A stretch of 64,000 bases of DNA from DASSQJ01 sp963726295 (GCA_963726295.1 CAVSBW010000004.1:124001-188000), one strand, 5' to 3'. Shown: positions 51,173 to 61,683, counted from the stretch's first letter. Notes: generated by a model from the letters alone, not told the origin. Translations and numbers: made by a program.

Positions 51173-52053
51173 CCGCAATCGACGGGGGCCGTGACGAAGT
51201 CGATGAGCTCCTCGACCCGGCCGAGGAGCTCGGGCTCGAGGTCGGTCCACGAGTCGACCGAGGCCAGGATCCGCCGCCAGGCCCGCGCCAGGTCCGCCTG
51301 GTCGGCGTGCGGCCAGCCGAGGTGGGCGCAGATGCCGTGCTTCCACGAGGTGCCGCGGGGGATGACGGGCCACGCGTCCATCCCCAGCCGGCCGGGCTTC
51401 ACGGACTGCCACACGTCGACGTAGGGGTGCCCGACGACGAGCACGTGCTCGGTCCAAGGCCGGAGCCCGCGGACCGCCTCGACGACCCGGGTCTCCTTGG
51501 ACCCCGGCACCAGGTGGTCGACGAGCACACCCATCCGGCGGTCGGGCCCGGGCGCGAAGTCGCGCACGACGGCGGCGAGGTCGTCGACCCCGTCGAGCAT
51601 CTCCACCACCGCGCCCTCGACGCGCAGGTCGGCCCCCCAGACCTTCTCGACCAGCTCGGCGTCGTGGCGGCCCTCGACGAACAGCCGCGAGCCGCTGGCG
51701 ACCTTGGCGCGTGCTCCGTGGACGGCGCGGGAGCCGCTCGCCGTCCGCGCGGACGCAGCCCGCGACGCCGAGAGCCGGGCCGTCTCGGCCATTCGCGGCG
51801 GCACGAGGGTGACCGGGGTGCCGTCGACGAGGAAGCCGGGGCCGAGCGGGAAGCCGCGCGAGCGACCGTGGCGGTCCTCGAGGTGCACGACGTGGACCCC
51901 GCCGGCCTTCTCGACACGCACCACGGCACCGCACCAGCCGCTGTCGACGTCCTCGACCACCGTGCCGGGCTCCGCGGGCAGCTCGGTGGAGCGACCCCGG
52001 GGCGGTCGCTGCCAGTCGCCCCCGAGGACGTCGGTGCCGTACCTGTCGACCAC
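51169..52053 (-). CDS. DUF3097 family protein
   Basis: A 294-residue actinobacterial protein starting VVDRYGTDVLGGDWQRP. It has a beta-rich N-terminal part and a Toprim-like C-terminal half: LFVEGRHDAELVEKVWG, then LVDHLVPGSKE and VLVVGHPYVDVWQSVKPG. Such genes usually sit near hrcA. The GTG at 52053 follows TAGCCT (52061-52066, minus) by 7 nt. Function unknown. Confidence 0.85.
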   Translation of the reverse strand: MVDRYGTDVLGGDWQRPPRGRSTELPAEPGTVVEDVDSGWCGAVVRVEKAGGVHVVHLEDRHGRSRGFPLGPGFLVDGTPVTLVPPRMAETARLSASRAASARTASGSRAVHGARAKVASGSRLFVEGRHDAELVEKVWGADLRVEGAVVEMLDGVDDLAAVVRDFAPGPDRRMGVLVDHLVPGSKETRVVEAVRGLRPWTEHVLVVGHPYVDVWQSVKPGRLGMDAWPVIPRGTSWKHGICAHLGWPHADQADLARAWRRILASVDSWTDLEPELLGRVEELIDFVTAPVDCG

Positions 52054-52132
52054 GGCCGCGAGGCTAGCCCGCCACCGGGGCGGGCTCCGGTACCAACGCG
52101 CCGCGGCTTTCGCGTCCGGCGGGGTGACCCCG

Positions 52133-52164
52133 TAGGATTGGCACTCGGACCGCGAGAGTGCCAG
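52133..52164 (+). promoter_or_regulatory. CIRCE element with overlapping -10 box, hrcA promoter
   Basis: TTGGCACTC-N9-GAGTGCCAG at 52138-52164 is a CIRCE operator with one change in each arm from TTAGCACTC/GAGTGCTAA. The changes are complementary, so the palindrome is perfect to the last position but one. TAGGAT (52133-52138) runs into it, placing HrcA over the transcription start. Confidence 0.92.
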
Positions 52165-52210
52165 CCGCGCCCGCCGGCCGCCACGAGACGACGGGACCGG
52201 GAGGTGACCG

Positions 52211-53239
52211 ATGAACGACGACCGACGGCTGCGTGTGCTGCGCGCCATCGTCCAGGACTACGTCCAGACCTCGGAACCGGTCGGCTCCAAGGCGCTGCTC
52301 GAGCGCCACCACCTCGGGGTCTCGGCAGCCACCGTCCGCAACGACATGGCCGCCCTCGAGGAGGACGGGCTCATCGCGGCCCCACACACGAGCGCCGGGC
52401 GGGTGCCCACCGACGCCGGCTACCGGCTGTTCGTCGACCGCCTCTCCCAGGTCAAGCCGATGACGCCCGCCGAGCAGCGCGCAATCAGCCAGTTCCTCGA
52501 GACCGCCGTCGACCTCGACGACGTCGTCGACCGCACGGTGCGGCTGCTCGCCTCGTTGACCCAGCAGGTGGCGGTCGTGCAGTACCCGTCGCTGTCGCGC
52601 TCCTCCGTGCGCCACGTCGAGCTCGTGCCGATCGGTGGCCCGCGGCTGCTCGTCGTACTCATCACGACGACCGGCCGCGTCGAGCAGCGGGTCATCGACG
52701 TGGGCACCGACCTCGGCAGCCCCGACAACGAGGCGGACCTCGTCGCCGTGCGGCTCGCGCTGGCCGAGGCCACGACCGGCCGCACCCTCGGCGAGGCGGC
52801 GACGGAGCTCTCGGCCGTCCCAGACCGCCTCGACCCCGGCCTGCGCGACCTGGTCCGGTCCGTCTCGGCCGCGCTGGCCGACTGCCTCGTCGAGGAGCGT
52901 GAGGAACGCGTGGTCCTGGCCGGTACCGCCAACCTCGTGCGGTCCGCCGACTTCGCCACGAGCATCGGACCGGTGCTCGAGGCGCTGGAGGAGCACGTCG
53001 TGCTGCTCAAGCTGCTCAGCACGGTGGCCGAGGAGGACGGCAGCGTCGCCGTCCGCATCGGGCACGAGAACCCCCACGCGGGCCTGTACTCGACGTCGAT
53101 GGTGACGTCCGGCTACGGCGCCGGCGGCGACCTCGTCGCCGGGCTCGGTGTCGTCGGCCCCACCCGCATGGACTACCCGACGACGATGGCCGCGGTGCGT
53201 GCCGTCGCCACCTACGTCTCCCGCATCCTCGCCGAGTGA
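52211..53239 (+). CDS. hrcA: Heat-shock repressor HrcA
   Basis: A 342-residue repressor. A winged-helix DNA-binding domain (RRLRVLRAIVQDYVQTSEPVGSKAL and AATVRNDMAALEEDGLI) is followed by the GAF-like dimerisation domain and the C-terminal IGHENPH and YGAGGDLVAGLGVVGPTRMDYP motifs. It binds CIRCE and is folded active by GroEL. The CIRCE site directly upstream indicates autoregulation. A ribosome site GGGAGG precedes the ATG. Confidence 0.97.
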   Translation: MNDDRRLRVLRAIVQDYVQTSEPVGSKALLERHHLGVSAATVRNDMAALEEDGLIAAPHTSAGRVPTDAGYRLFVDRLSQVKPMTPAEQRAISQFLETAVDLDDVVDRTVRLLASLTQQVAVVQYPSLSRSSVRHVELVPIGGPRLLVVLITTTGRVEQRVIDVGTDLGSPDNEADLVAVRLALAEATTGRTLGEAATELSAVPDRLDPGLRDLVRSVSAALADCLVEEREERVVLAGTANLVRSADFATSIGPVLEALEEHVVLLKLLSTVAEEDGSVAVRIGHENPHAGLYSTSMVTSGYGAGGDLVAGLGVVGPTRMDYPTTMAAVRAVATYVSRILAE

Positions 53240-53277
53240 CGGCGACCGACTCCCACCCCGCCGGAGGACCCACCGAC

Positions 53278-54408
53278 GTGAACGACTACTACGCCGACCT
53301 CGGCATCGCCCGAGACGCGTCCGCCGAGGACATCAAGCGCGCCTACCGCAAGGCCGCGCGGCGGCTGCACCCCGACGTCAACCCGGGCCCCGAGGCCGAG
53401 GAGCAGTTCAAGAAGCTTTCCCAGGCCTACGATGTGCTGTCCGACCCGCAGAAGAAGCGCAGCTACGACCTGGGCGCCGACCCCTACGCCGACGGTGCCG
53501 CCGGCTTCGGGCAGGGCTTCTCCTTCAGCGACATCATGGACGCCTTCTTCGGGGCCGGTGCCGCGGGCGGCGCCGGCCGTGGCCCCCGCTCGCGCAAGGC
53601 CCGGGGCCAGGACGCGCTGGTCCGCCTCGACATCGACCTCGGCGACGCCGTGTTCGGCGCCCAGAAGGACCTGACCGTCGACACCGCCGTGGCCTGCTCG
53701 ACCTGCCAGGGCGCGGGCATGCAGCCCGGCACGTCGACGCGCACCTGTGACGTCTGCGGCGGGCACGGCGAGGTCCAGCAGGTGCAGCGCAGCTTCCTCG
53801 GCAACGTCATGACCTCGCGACCCTGCATGACCTGCCAGGGCTTCGGCCAGATCATCACCGACCCCTGCTACGAGTGCTCCGGTGACGGCCGGGTGCGCAC
53901 CCGCCGCACGCTGACGCTCAAGGTCCCGGCCGGTGTCGACACCGGCACCCGCATCCAGCTCGCGGGCGAGGGAGAGGTCGGCCCGGGAGCAGGCCCCGCC
54001 GGTGACCTCTACGTCGAGGTCGCGGTCCGGCGGCACCCGGTCTTCCAGCGTCGTGGCGACGACCTCCACGCCACGGTGGAGGTGCCGATGACGGCCGCCG
54101 CCCTCGGGGCCACCCTCTCGATGGACACCTTCGACGGCCAGCAGCAGCTCGACGTCAAGCGGGGTGCCCAGTCCGGTGACACCACGACGCTGCGCGGCCT
54201 CGGCGTCACCCACCTGCGGGGCCAGGGGCGTGGCGACATCGTCGTGCACACCATGGTGATGACGCCCACGAGGCTCGACACCGAGCAGGAGGAGCTGCTG
54301 CGCCAACTGGCCAAGGCCCGCGGCGAGGAGCGCCCCGAGGGCCGGGTGTCCAGCCCCGCCGAGGGGTCGCTGTTCGGCAAGCTCCGCGACGCCTTCAAGA
54401 CCCGCTGA
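53278..54408 (+). CDS. dnaJ: Chaperone DnaJ
   Basis: A 376-residue type I J-protein. The J domain has HPD at 31-33, followed by a Gly/Phe-rich linker, and the zinc domain has four CxxCxGxG repeats (C140/C143, C157/C160, C183/C186, C197/C200). The substrate-binding C-terminal domains follow. GTG at 53278 is preferred over 53236 because GGAGGA precedes it and the J domain starts at once (VNDYYADLG). It follows hrcA by 38 bp and shares its CIRCE control; this is the DnaJ2 copy typical of actinobacteria. Confidence 0.96.
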   Translation: MNDYYADLGIARDASAEDIKRAYRKAARRLHPDVNPGPEAEEQFKKLSQAYDVLSDPQKKRSYDLGADPYADGAAGFGQGFSFSDIMDAFFGAGAAGGAGRGPRSRKARGQDALVRLDIDLGDAVFGAQKDLTVDTAVACSTCQGAGMQPGTSTRTCDVCGGHGEVQQVQRSFLGNVMTSRPCMTCQGFGQIITDPCYECSGDGRVRTRRTLTLKVPAGVDTGTRIQLAGEGEVGPGAGPAGDLYVEVAVRRHPVFQRRGDDLHATVEVPMTAAALGATLSMDTFDGQQQLDVKRGAQSGDTTTLRGLGVTHLRGQGRGDIVVHTMVMTPTRLDTEQEELLRQLAKARGEERPEGRVSSPAEGSLFGKLRDAFKTR

Positions 54409-54423
54409 TCGCCGAGGACGCCG

Positions 54424-55167
54424 ATGACCCGCCCGGTGTACGTCGTGGACCCCTCGCTGCTCGCCGGCGTGGCCGTCGGCACCGTCGTGACGCTCGACGG
54501 CGTGGAGGGCCGGCACGCCACCACGGTGCGGCGGGCGCGACCGGGCGCGGAGCTCGACCTGGTCGACGGTGCCGGGACCCGCGCCTGCGGCGAGGTCGTG
54601 GAGGTCGGCCACGGACGGCTCCACCTGCGGGTGGGCGCGGTGACGACCGAGCCCGAGCCGACCCCCCGGTTGGTGCTCGTCCAGGCCCTCGCCAAGGGCG
54701 ACCGTGACGAGCAGGCGATCGAGGCGGCCACCGAGTGCGGCGTCGACGAGGTGGTGCCGTGGCAGGCGTCGCGGTGCGTCGTCCAGTGGCGGGGCGAGCG
54801 GGGCGAGCGCTCCCGCCGCAAGTGGGACGGCGTGCTCGTCGCCGCCTCCAAGCAGTCCCGCCGGGCCCGCCGCCCGCTCCTCGGCGGCACGGTGACCACG
54901 GCCGGCCTCGCGACGCGGATCCGGGACTCCGCGGCCGCCTTCGTCCTCCACGAGGAGGCGAGCCGGGCCCTCGCGACGGCCGAGCTACCCGGCAGCGGGG
55001 ACGTGCTCCTCGTCGTCGGTCCGGAGGGCGGCGTCGCCCCCGAGGAGCTGGCCGCCCTGGAGGCGGCCGGGGCCACCGCCGTCCGCCTGGGCCACACCGT
55101 GCTGCGGTCGAGCAGCGCCGGGCCGGCCGCGCTGGCCGTGGTCAGCGCCCGGGGACGCTGGCGCTGA
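54424..55167 (+). CDS. rsmE: 16S rRNA m3U1498 methyltransferase RsmE
   Basis: A 247-residue SPOUT methyltransferase. An N-terminal PUA-like part with GVEGRHATTVRRARPG precedes the knot: LVQALAKGDRDEQAIEAATECGVDEVVPWQASR, then LVVGPEGGVAPEEL and the C-terminal RLGHTVLRSSSAGPAAL. It methylates U1498 of 16S rRNA. The ATG is 15 bp after dnaJ, the standard arrangement. Confidence 0.94.
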   Translation: MTRPVYVVDPSLLAGVAVGTVVTLDGVEGRHATTVRRARPGAELDLVDGAGTRACGEVVEVGHGRLHLRVGAVTTEPEPTPRLVLVQALAKGDRDEQAIEAATECGVDEVVPWQASRCVVQWRGERGERSRRKWDGVLVAASKQSRRARRPLLGGTVTTAGLATRIRDSAAAFVLHEEASRALATAELPGSGDVLLVVGPEGGVAPEELAALEAAGATAVRLGHTVLRSSSAGPAALAVVSARGRWR

Positions 55168-55206
55168 GCCCCGCTCCGTCGGGTCCGGCACCTATCGTTG
55201 CCGTCC

Positions 55207-55494
55207 GTGGAGGTCGAGTTCAGTGGCGAGGTCTACGAGTGGCGCGGTCCCTCCCCGTTCTACTTCGTCGCCGTGCCGCCGGAGGAGAGCGCGGCCATCA
55301 GCGCCACCTCCGCCCTGACCAGCTACGGCTGGGGCTGCATCCCGCTCGCGGCGCGGATCGGCGGGACAGACTTCACCACCGCGCTGATCCCGAGGGCGGA
55401 CGTGTACGCCCTGCCGCTCAAGGCCGCCGTCCGCCGGGCCGAGCGGCTCGACAGCGGAGACACGGTCCACGTCCGGCTCGTCCTCGAGCTCTGA
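55207..55494 (+). CDS. DUF1905 protein
   Basis: A 95-residue all-beta protein starting VEVEFSGEVYEWRGPSPFYFVAVP, with GWGCIPLAARIGGTDFTTALIP and YALPLKAAVRRAERL-GDTVHVRL, matching DUF1905. Function unknown. GTG at 55207 is 8 nt after TATCGT (55193-55198); a TTG at 55198 falls inside that box and is rejected. Confidence 0.82.
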   Translation: MEVEFSGEVYEWRGPSPFYFVAVPPEESAAISATSALTSYGWGCIPLAARIGGTDFTTALIPRADVYALPLKAAVRRAERLDSGDTVHVRLVLEL

Positions 55495-55533
55495 GCGGCC
55501 AGGCAGCGGCGACCGGTGGCTAGGGTCGGGTCC

Positions 55534-55872
55534 ATGAGCGACTGCCTGTTCTGCACGATCGTCTCCGGTGCCATCCCCGCGGACGTCGTCGCGGGGACCG
55601 AGCACTCGGTGGCCTTCCGCGACATCGACCCCCAGGCGCCCACCCACGTCCTGGTCATCCCGCGCCGCCACGTCGAGAACCTGGGCGCGCTGGCCGAACA
55701 CCCGGACGAGCTCGCCGATCTGGTCGTCCTGGCGCGCACGGTGGCGCACGACCTCGACCTCGACGACGGCTACCGGCTCGTGGCCAACACCGGGGCGCGG
55801 GCCCACCAGACGGTGTTCCACGCGCACCTTCACGTCCTCGGGGGCCGCGACCTCACCTGGCCGCCGGGCTGA
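55534..55872 (+). CDS. HIT family nucleotide hydrolase
   Basis: A 112-residue HINT-type protein. The zinc-site start SDCLFCTIVSGAIPA, then THVLVIPRRHVENL and the histidine triad H96-A-H98-L-H100 are all present. It hydrolyses adenosine phosphoramidates or similar. ATG at 55534 follows TAGGGT (55521-55526) by 7 nt. In actinobacteria it sits between rsmE and phoH. Confidence 0.93.
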   Translation: MSDCLFCTIVSGAIPADVVAGTEHSVAFRDIDPQAPTHVLVIPRRHVENLGALAEHPDELADLVVLARTVAHDLDLDDGYRLVANTGARAHQTVFHAHLHVLGGRDLTWPPG

Positions 55873-55897
55873 CGGTCAGCGCGCGGGACGGCCGGGA

Positions 55898-56116
55898 TCA
55901 GAGCTGGGCGCGCGGCCGCGGAGCCGGCTCGGGCCGCAGCTTGTGCATGACGTCGATCACGATGCCGATCGCGACCAGTGCCAACAGCGACCAGCGCACC
56001 TGGGCGGTGGCGGGCAGGAGGTGCCAGAAGATGACGTACGCCACGGTCAGGGTCGTGAAGTAGGCGAACCCCCAGAAGCCCCATCGCAGCCACTCGCGCA
56101 ACGAGTCGAAGTTCAT
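55898..56116 (-). CDS. Small two-helix membrane protein, unknown
   Basis: A 72-residue protein starting MNFDSLREWLRWGFWGFAYF with two hydrophobic helices (about 12-31 and 40-56) and a basic, proline-rich tail. A GAGGAGG ribosome site precedes the ATG. I do not recognise a family. It is the only minus-strand gene in the rsmE-era run. Confidence 0.65.
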   Translation of the reverse strand: MNFDSLREWLRWGFWGFAYFTTLTVAYVIFWHLLPATAQVRWSLLALVAIGIVIDVMHKLRPEPAPRPRAQL

Positions 56117-56214
56117 CGGCGCCTCCTCGCGGGATCACCCGACCCTACGCCGGGAGACGCCGGAAGGGAATGGCCCGACGTGGGCAGGGGGTGCGCCCGT
56201 AGACTGGGGGGACG

Positions 56215-57317
<1,103 letters not shown>

Positions 57318-57321
<4 letters not shown>

Positions 57322-57785
57322 GCATCGACGTCCTCAACGAGTCCGGGCTCGAGGTCGACGAGCTCGAGCTCGTGTCGTGCGCCCGCTACGTCCTCGACCG
57401 GATGCGGGTGCACCCGCAGGCGGAGCTGTGCGTGCGCCTCGTCGACGAGCCGGCCATGGAGACCCTCCACGTCCGGTGGATGGACCTGCCGGGCCCCACC
57501 GACGTCATGAGCTTCCCGATGGACGAGCTGCGGCCCGGGCGCGAGGGCACGGAGCCCGAGCAGGGAGTGCTCGGCGACGTCGTCCTCTGCCCGAGCGTCG
57601 CCGCGATGCAGGCCCGCGACGCCGGGCACGCCACCGAGGAGGAGCTGCTCCTGCTCACGACGCACGGCATCCTCCACCTGCTCGGCTTCGACCACGCGGA
57701 GCCGGACGAGGAGAAGGAGATGTTCGAGCTCCAGCGCCAGCTCCTCCTGACCTTCCTCGCCACCCGCGGCCGGTCGGGCGCCTGA
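57318..57785 (+). CDS. ybeY: Endoribonuclease YbeY
   Basis: A 155-residue metal-dependent RNase for 16S rRNA maturation and ribosome quality control. The zinc motif HGILHLLGFDH has H116, H120 and H126; PTDVMSFPMDE and LGDVVLCP are typical. The GTG at 57318 overlaps the phoH stop. Confidence 0.95.
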
Positions 57786-57798
57786 CCCGGAGGACCCG

Positions 57799-59088
57799 AT
57801 GACCCGGCTCGTCCTCGCCGCGGTGCTCGCCACCGTCGCCGCGTTCCTCATCTCGATGGCGGAGTCCGCCTTCCAGCGGATGTCGCGCGTGCGGGCCGAC
57901 GAGCTGCTCGAGGAGGGCCGCCCCGGGGCCAAGGCACTCGTCCGGGTGGTCGGTGACACCGCCGCCTACCTCTCGGTGCTCTCCTTCCTCCGCGTGATCG
58001 CGGAGTCCACCGCGGCCGTGATGGTCACGCTCGCCGCCGTGGAGGTGGTGGAGGGCACCTGGCAGCCCTTCCTCGTCGCCATCGGCGTCATGGCGCTCAT
58101 CTCGTTCGCGGTGGTCGGTGTCTCGCCCGGCACCCTCGGCCGCCAGCACAGCACGGCGGTGGCCCTGGTGGCCGCGCCGGCGGCGCTGTGGCTGCGCCGC
58201 CTGCTCGGCCCGTTCTCCCGCCTGCTCATCGCGCTCACGAACGCGGTGACGCCGGGCAAGGGGTTCCGCGACGGGCCGTTCGAGAGCGAGTCCGAGCTGC
58301 GCGGCCTGGTCGACGTGGCTCGTGAGAACCGCCTCATCGAGGCCGACGAGCGGGAGATGATCCACTCGGTCTTCGAGCTCGGCGACACCCTCACCCGCGA
58401 GGTGATGGTGCCCCGCACCGACACCGTGGCCATCACCGTGGACCGGAGCAACCGGCAGGCCATGAGCCTGTTCCTCCGGTCCGGGTTCTCGCGCATTCCC
58501 GTGGTCGGCGACGGCGGCATGGACGACGTCCTGGGCCTGCTCTACCTCAAGGACGTCATGCGGCGGATGAACGCCGACCCCCGCGCGGCCGCGCAGCCGG
58601 TCCACGAGGTGATGCGGCCTCCCCGTTTCGTGCCCGACAGCAAACCGGTCGACGACCTGCTCCGGGAGATGCAGCTCGAGCAGACACACCTCGCGGTGGT
58701 CGTCGACGAGTACGGCGGCACCGCGGGCATCGTCACCATCGAGGACATCCTCGAGGAGATCGTCGGCGAGATCACCGACGAGTACGACCGCGAGGCCCCC
58801 GAGGTCGAGGACCTCGGCGACGGCCGCTCCCGCGTCGCCGCGACGATGCACGTCGACGACCTCGCCGAGCTCTACGAGGTCGACCTCGACGAGGACGACG
58901 TCGATACCGTCGGGGGCCTCATCGGCAAGACGATCGGGATGGTCCCGATCCTCGGCTCGTCGTGCGAGGTGGCCGGGCTGCGCCTGACCGCCGAGCGGAT
59001 GCACGGCCGCCGGCACCGCATCGCCACCGTCGTGGTGGAGCGGGTGGCCGTCCCCGAGGAGGAGCATGTGGAGGAGCGGGCCGGATGA
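57799..59088 (+). CDS. CNNM/CorC-type hemolysin family protein with CBS domains
   Basis: A 429-residue membrane protein with a CNNM (DUF21) N-terminal domain of four helices (about 1-180). A CBS pair (about 205-335; VMVPRTDTVAI ... VMRPPRFVPDSKPVDDLL) and a C-terminal CorC_HlyC domain follow (VDDLAELYEVDLDEDDVDTVGGL). It is linked to magnesium or cobalt efflux in relatives. It lies between ybeY and era, as usual, and overlaps era as ATGA. Confidence 0.92.
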   Translation: MTRLVLAAVLATVAAFLISMAESAFQRMSRVRADELLEEGRPGAKALVRVVGDTAAYLSVLSFLRVIAESTAAVMVTLAAVEVVEGTWQPFLVAIGVMALISFAVVGVSPGTLGRQHSTAVALVAAPAALWLRRLLGPFSRLLIALTNAVTPGKGFRDGPFESESELRGLVDVARENRLIEADEREMIHSVFELGDTLTREVMVPRTDTVAITVDRSNRQAMSLFLRSGFSRIPVVGDGGMDDVLGLLYLKDVMRRMNADPRAAAQPVHEVMRPPRFVPDSKPVDDLLREMQLEQTHLAVVVDEYGGTAGIVTIEDILEEIVGEITDEYDREAPEVEDLGDGRSRVAATMHVDDLAELYEVDLDEDDVDTVGGLIGKTIGMVPILGSSCEVAGLRLTAERMHGRRHRIATVVVERVAVPEEEHVEERAG

Positions 59089-60041
59089 ACGAGCACCAGC
59101 AGGACCCCCCTCCGCCGGAGGAGGACCCCGCGCCGTACGTCGCCGGGTTCGCGTGCTTCGTCGGCCGGCCCAACGCCGGCAAGTCGACGCTGACCAACGC
59201 CCTCGTCGGCCAGAAGGTCGCGATCACCTCGAGCAAGCCGCAGACGACGCGGCACACCATCCGCGGGATCGTCACGACCGACCGGAGCCAGCTCGTCCTC
59301 GTCGACACCCCGGGCCTGCACAAGCCGCGAACGCTGCTCGGCGAACGGCTCAACGACCTCGTCCGCGAGACCCTCCTCGAGGTCGACGTGGTGGGGTTCT
59401 GCCTCCCTGCCGACCAGCGCATCGGGCCGGGGGACCAGTTCATCGCCCGGGAGCTCGCCGATGTGCGGCAGGGGCGGCGCACGCCGGTCGTGGCCATCGC
59501 CACGAAGTCCGACACCGTGGACCGGCAGCGGCTCGCCGAGCACCTCATCGCGGTGGACCAGCTCGGTGACTGGGACGAGATCGTGCCCTGCTCGGCGACC
59601 GGCGGGGAGCAGGTGGACGTGGTCGGTCGGGTGCTGTCGTCGTACCTGCCGACGTCGCCGGGACCGCTCTACCCGGACGGCGAGCTCACCGACGAGCCGG
59701 AGGCGGTCATGGTCGCCGAGCTCGTCCGTGAGGCGGCGCTCGAGGGGGTCCGCGACGAGCTCCCGCACAGCCTGGCCGTCGTCGTCGACGAGATGGTGCC
59801 GCGCGAGGGGCGTCCCGACGACGACCCGCTGCTCGACGTGCGCGTGCACGTGTTCGTCGAGCGCGACAGCCAGAAGGCGATCGTCATCGGGCGGGGCGGC
59901 TCCCGTCTGCGGGAGGTGGGCACCAACGCGCGCCGAGGCATCGAGGCCCTGCTCGGCACCCGGGTCCACCTCGACCTCCACGTCAAGGTGGCCAAGGACT
60001 GGCAGCGCGACCCCAGGCAGCTCCAGCGGCTCGGCTTCTGA
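59085..60041 (+). CDS. era: Ribosome biogenesis GTPase Era
   Basis: A 318-residue GTPase with G1 GRPNAGKS (27-34), G2 in TTRHTIRG, G3 DTPGLHKP and G4-type TKSD, then the C-terminal KH domain (KAIVIGRGGSRLREVGTNARRGIEALLGTRVHLDLHVKV). It acts in 30S maturation by binding the 16S 3' end. The ATG at 59085 overlaps the previous stop; a proline-rich 15-residue N-terminal tail precedes the G domain. Confidence 0.97.
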   Translation: MNEHQQDPPPPEEDPAPYVAGFACFVGRPNAGKSTLTNALVGQKVAITSSKPQTTRHTIRGIVTTDRSQLVLVDTPGLHKPRTLLGERLNDLVRETLLEVDVVGFCLPADQRIGPGDQFIARELADVRQGRRTPVVAIATKSDTVDRQRLAEHLIAVDQLGDWDEIVPCSATGGEQVDVVGRVLSSYLPTSPGPLYPDGELTDEPEAVMVAELVREAALEGVRDELPHSLAVVVDEMVPREGRPDDDPLLDVRVHVFVERDSQKAIVIGRGGSRLREVGTNARRGIEALLGTRVHLDLHVKVAKDWQRDPRQLQRLGF

Positions 60042-60047
60042 GCGCCC

Positions 60048-60740
60048 CTACTCCTGGCCCCGCCCGATGACGGCGATGGCGTGGCTGCGGTTGCGGGCCC
60101 CGAGGCGGCGGACGATCTCGCCCACCTCGGCCGAGACGGTGCGTTCGGAGACCTGAAGGCGCCGGGCGATCTCGCGGTCGCTGGCGCCCTCGGTCAGGAG
60201 GAACCCGATCGCCACCATCCGCCGCGTGAACGGCGCGTCCTCGCCGGGCCCCGGCACGGGTCGCGCCCCGGCCCACGTCGTCTCGAAGCACCGCGCCGCC
60301 TCGCCGACGATCGGAGGGCTGGACGTGGACCAGACGCTGCCGGCCAGCGGGTGGCCCAGGGGAGCGCCCACGAACGCGACGGTGCGGTCGAGGAGGAGCA
60401 TCGGTCCGACGATCGGGGCCACCCTGAGGTAGGGGTGGTGGTGGCTGGAGAGGAGGGGCAGCCGCTCGAGGCTGCGCTCGCTGGTCACGTACCGCAGGTC
60501 GACCCCGCGTCGGCGCTCGACCAGGGCCCGGGCGGCGCGGACCTCCGGCCACGTGGGCAGGTGGGTCATGTGCCACACGCTCGTACGCTTCTCGCGGCCG
60601 AGGTGGTCGGCCCGAGAGGCGAGCACCTCGCCCACGTCGCCCAACGGGGTGAGGCGGGGGTCACCGGAGACGGCGAGACCGTGCACCCAGCGGAAGAAGG
60701 CCGGCGGGTCGGCGCCGGGCGACGTGTCGACCGACGCCAT
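60048..60740 (-). CDS. LuxR-type HTH regulator, downstream member of a pair
   Basis: A 230-residue protein starting MASVDTSPG. Residues about 1-165 form an unrecognised alpha/beta domain that looks like the phospholipase-D-like sensor half of TrmB-type regulators (LRVAPIVGPMLLLDRTVAFVG). Residues about 170-228 are a LuxR HTH (IGFLLTEGASDREIARRLQVSERTVSAEV). The ATG overlaps the stop of the upstream paralog (ATGA). The longer frame to 60797 overlaps that gene. Probably a transcription regulator of unknown target. Confidence 0.78.
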   Translation of the reverse strand: MASVDTSPGADPPAFFRWVHGLAVSGDPRLTPLGDVGEVLASRADHLGREKRTSVWHMTHLPTWPEVRAARALVERRRGVDLRYVTSERSLERLPLLSSHHHPYLRVAPIVGPMLLLDRTVAFVGAPLGHPLAGSVWSTSSPPIVGEAARCFETTWAGARPVPGPGEDAPFTRRMVAIGFLLTEGASDREIARRLQVSERTVSAEVGEIVRRLGARNRSHAIAVIGRGQE

Positions 60741-61435
60741 CACCCCGCCCCGACGAGCAGGGCGACCGCATGCCCCCTGCTGCGGGCGCCGACCCACGAG
60801 ACGATGCGCGAGACCTCGGCCGACACGGTGCGCTCACTGACGCCGAGGTCGGCCGCGATCTCGCGGTCGCTGAACCCGTCGACGAGCCTCAGGGCGACCT
60901 CGAGGCGGCGCTCGGGCAGACGCGGCGGGAGGTCGTTGTCGTCGACGGTCGTCCCCGCATCCCAGGCGGCCAGGAAGACCCGGGCGGCCCGCTCGACGAG
61001 CTCGGCGTCCTCCACCGACCAGAAGGTGTCGGCGAGCGGGGTGCCGAGGGGACCGGAGAGGAAGGCGCGGTCGTCGATGACGAGGAGCGGGTAGGGGACG
61101 TTGGCGATGCGCAGGGGGGACCGGAGGTGGATGTTCAGGGGTGTGCGCCGCAGCGCCTGCAGCGGGAGCACGACCCGCATGTCGGTTCCGAAGGCCCGGG
61201 CCACCTCGTTGACCCGGGGAAGGTCCTGGACCGCCTTGGGCCCCATCGACCACTGCATGTTCCAGGTGCGTCGCTGGGGGTGCTCGGCGAAGGTCTCGAG
61301 GTGGGGGACCGCGGCCGAGCGCGGACCCACGAGGCGGATCCGGTGGTCGCCTGAGAACATCATCCCGTGGACGTCGTCCCGGAAGGCGAGGGCGCCGTCC
61401 GAGGGTGCCTCTGCCCGCCCCACCTGCGCCTCCAT
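60740..61435 (-). CDS. LuxR-type HTH regulator, upstream member of a pair
   Basis: A 231-residue paralog of the gene just downstream: the same two-part layout, with RIANVPYPLLVIDDRAFLSGP in the first domain and VDGFSDREIAADLGVSERTVSAEV in the HTH. The ATG at 61435 is chosen because the product then has the same length as its twin; the frame is open to 61663 but the added residues look noncoding. TACTCT (61490-61495, minus) may be its -10 box. Confidence 0.75.
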   Translation of the reverse strand: MEAQVGRAEAPSDGALAFRDDVHGMMFSGDHRIRLVGPRSAAVPHLETFAEHPQRRTWNMQWSMGPKAVQDLPRVNEVARAFGTDMRVVLPLQALRRTPLNIHLRSPLRIANVPYPLLVIDDRAFLSGPLGTPLADTFWSVEDAELVERAARVFLAAWDAGTTVDDNDLPPRLPERRLEVALRLVDGFSDREIAADLGVSERTVSAEVSRIVSWVGARSRGHAVALLVGAG

Positions 61436-61683
61436 CCGTCCTGCTGCGAGTTCTCGCAATCCTGCTGGTGCCGTCCACCCGGTTCCCCCAGAGTAGAGGG
61501 GCGACCCGTCCGTCGGGGGCTGACGGTCGGTCGTGACTCGGGGCCAGTTCGTCCGGGCGGGGAGAACGGACGTGGCCGGGCGCGCGTACCAGGGGTGGTG
61601 AGCGCCCGGCCACGTCACCGCCCCCGGCGCCCGCATCGTGGGCTCGTCCCTGGCACCGTTCACCGCTCCCTAGACTTGCCGCC

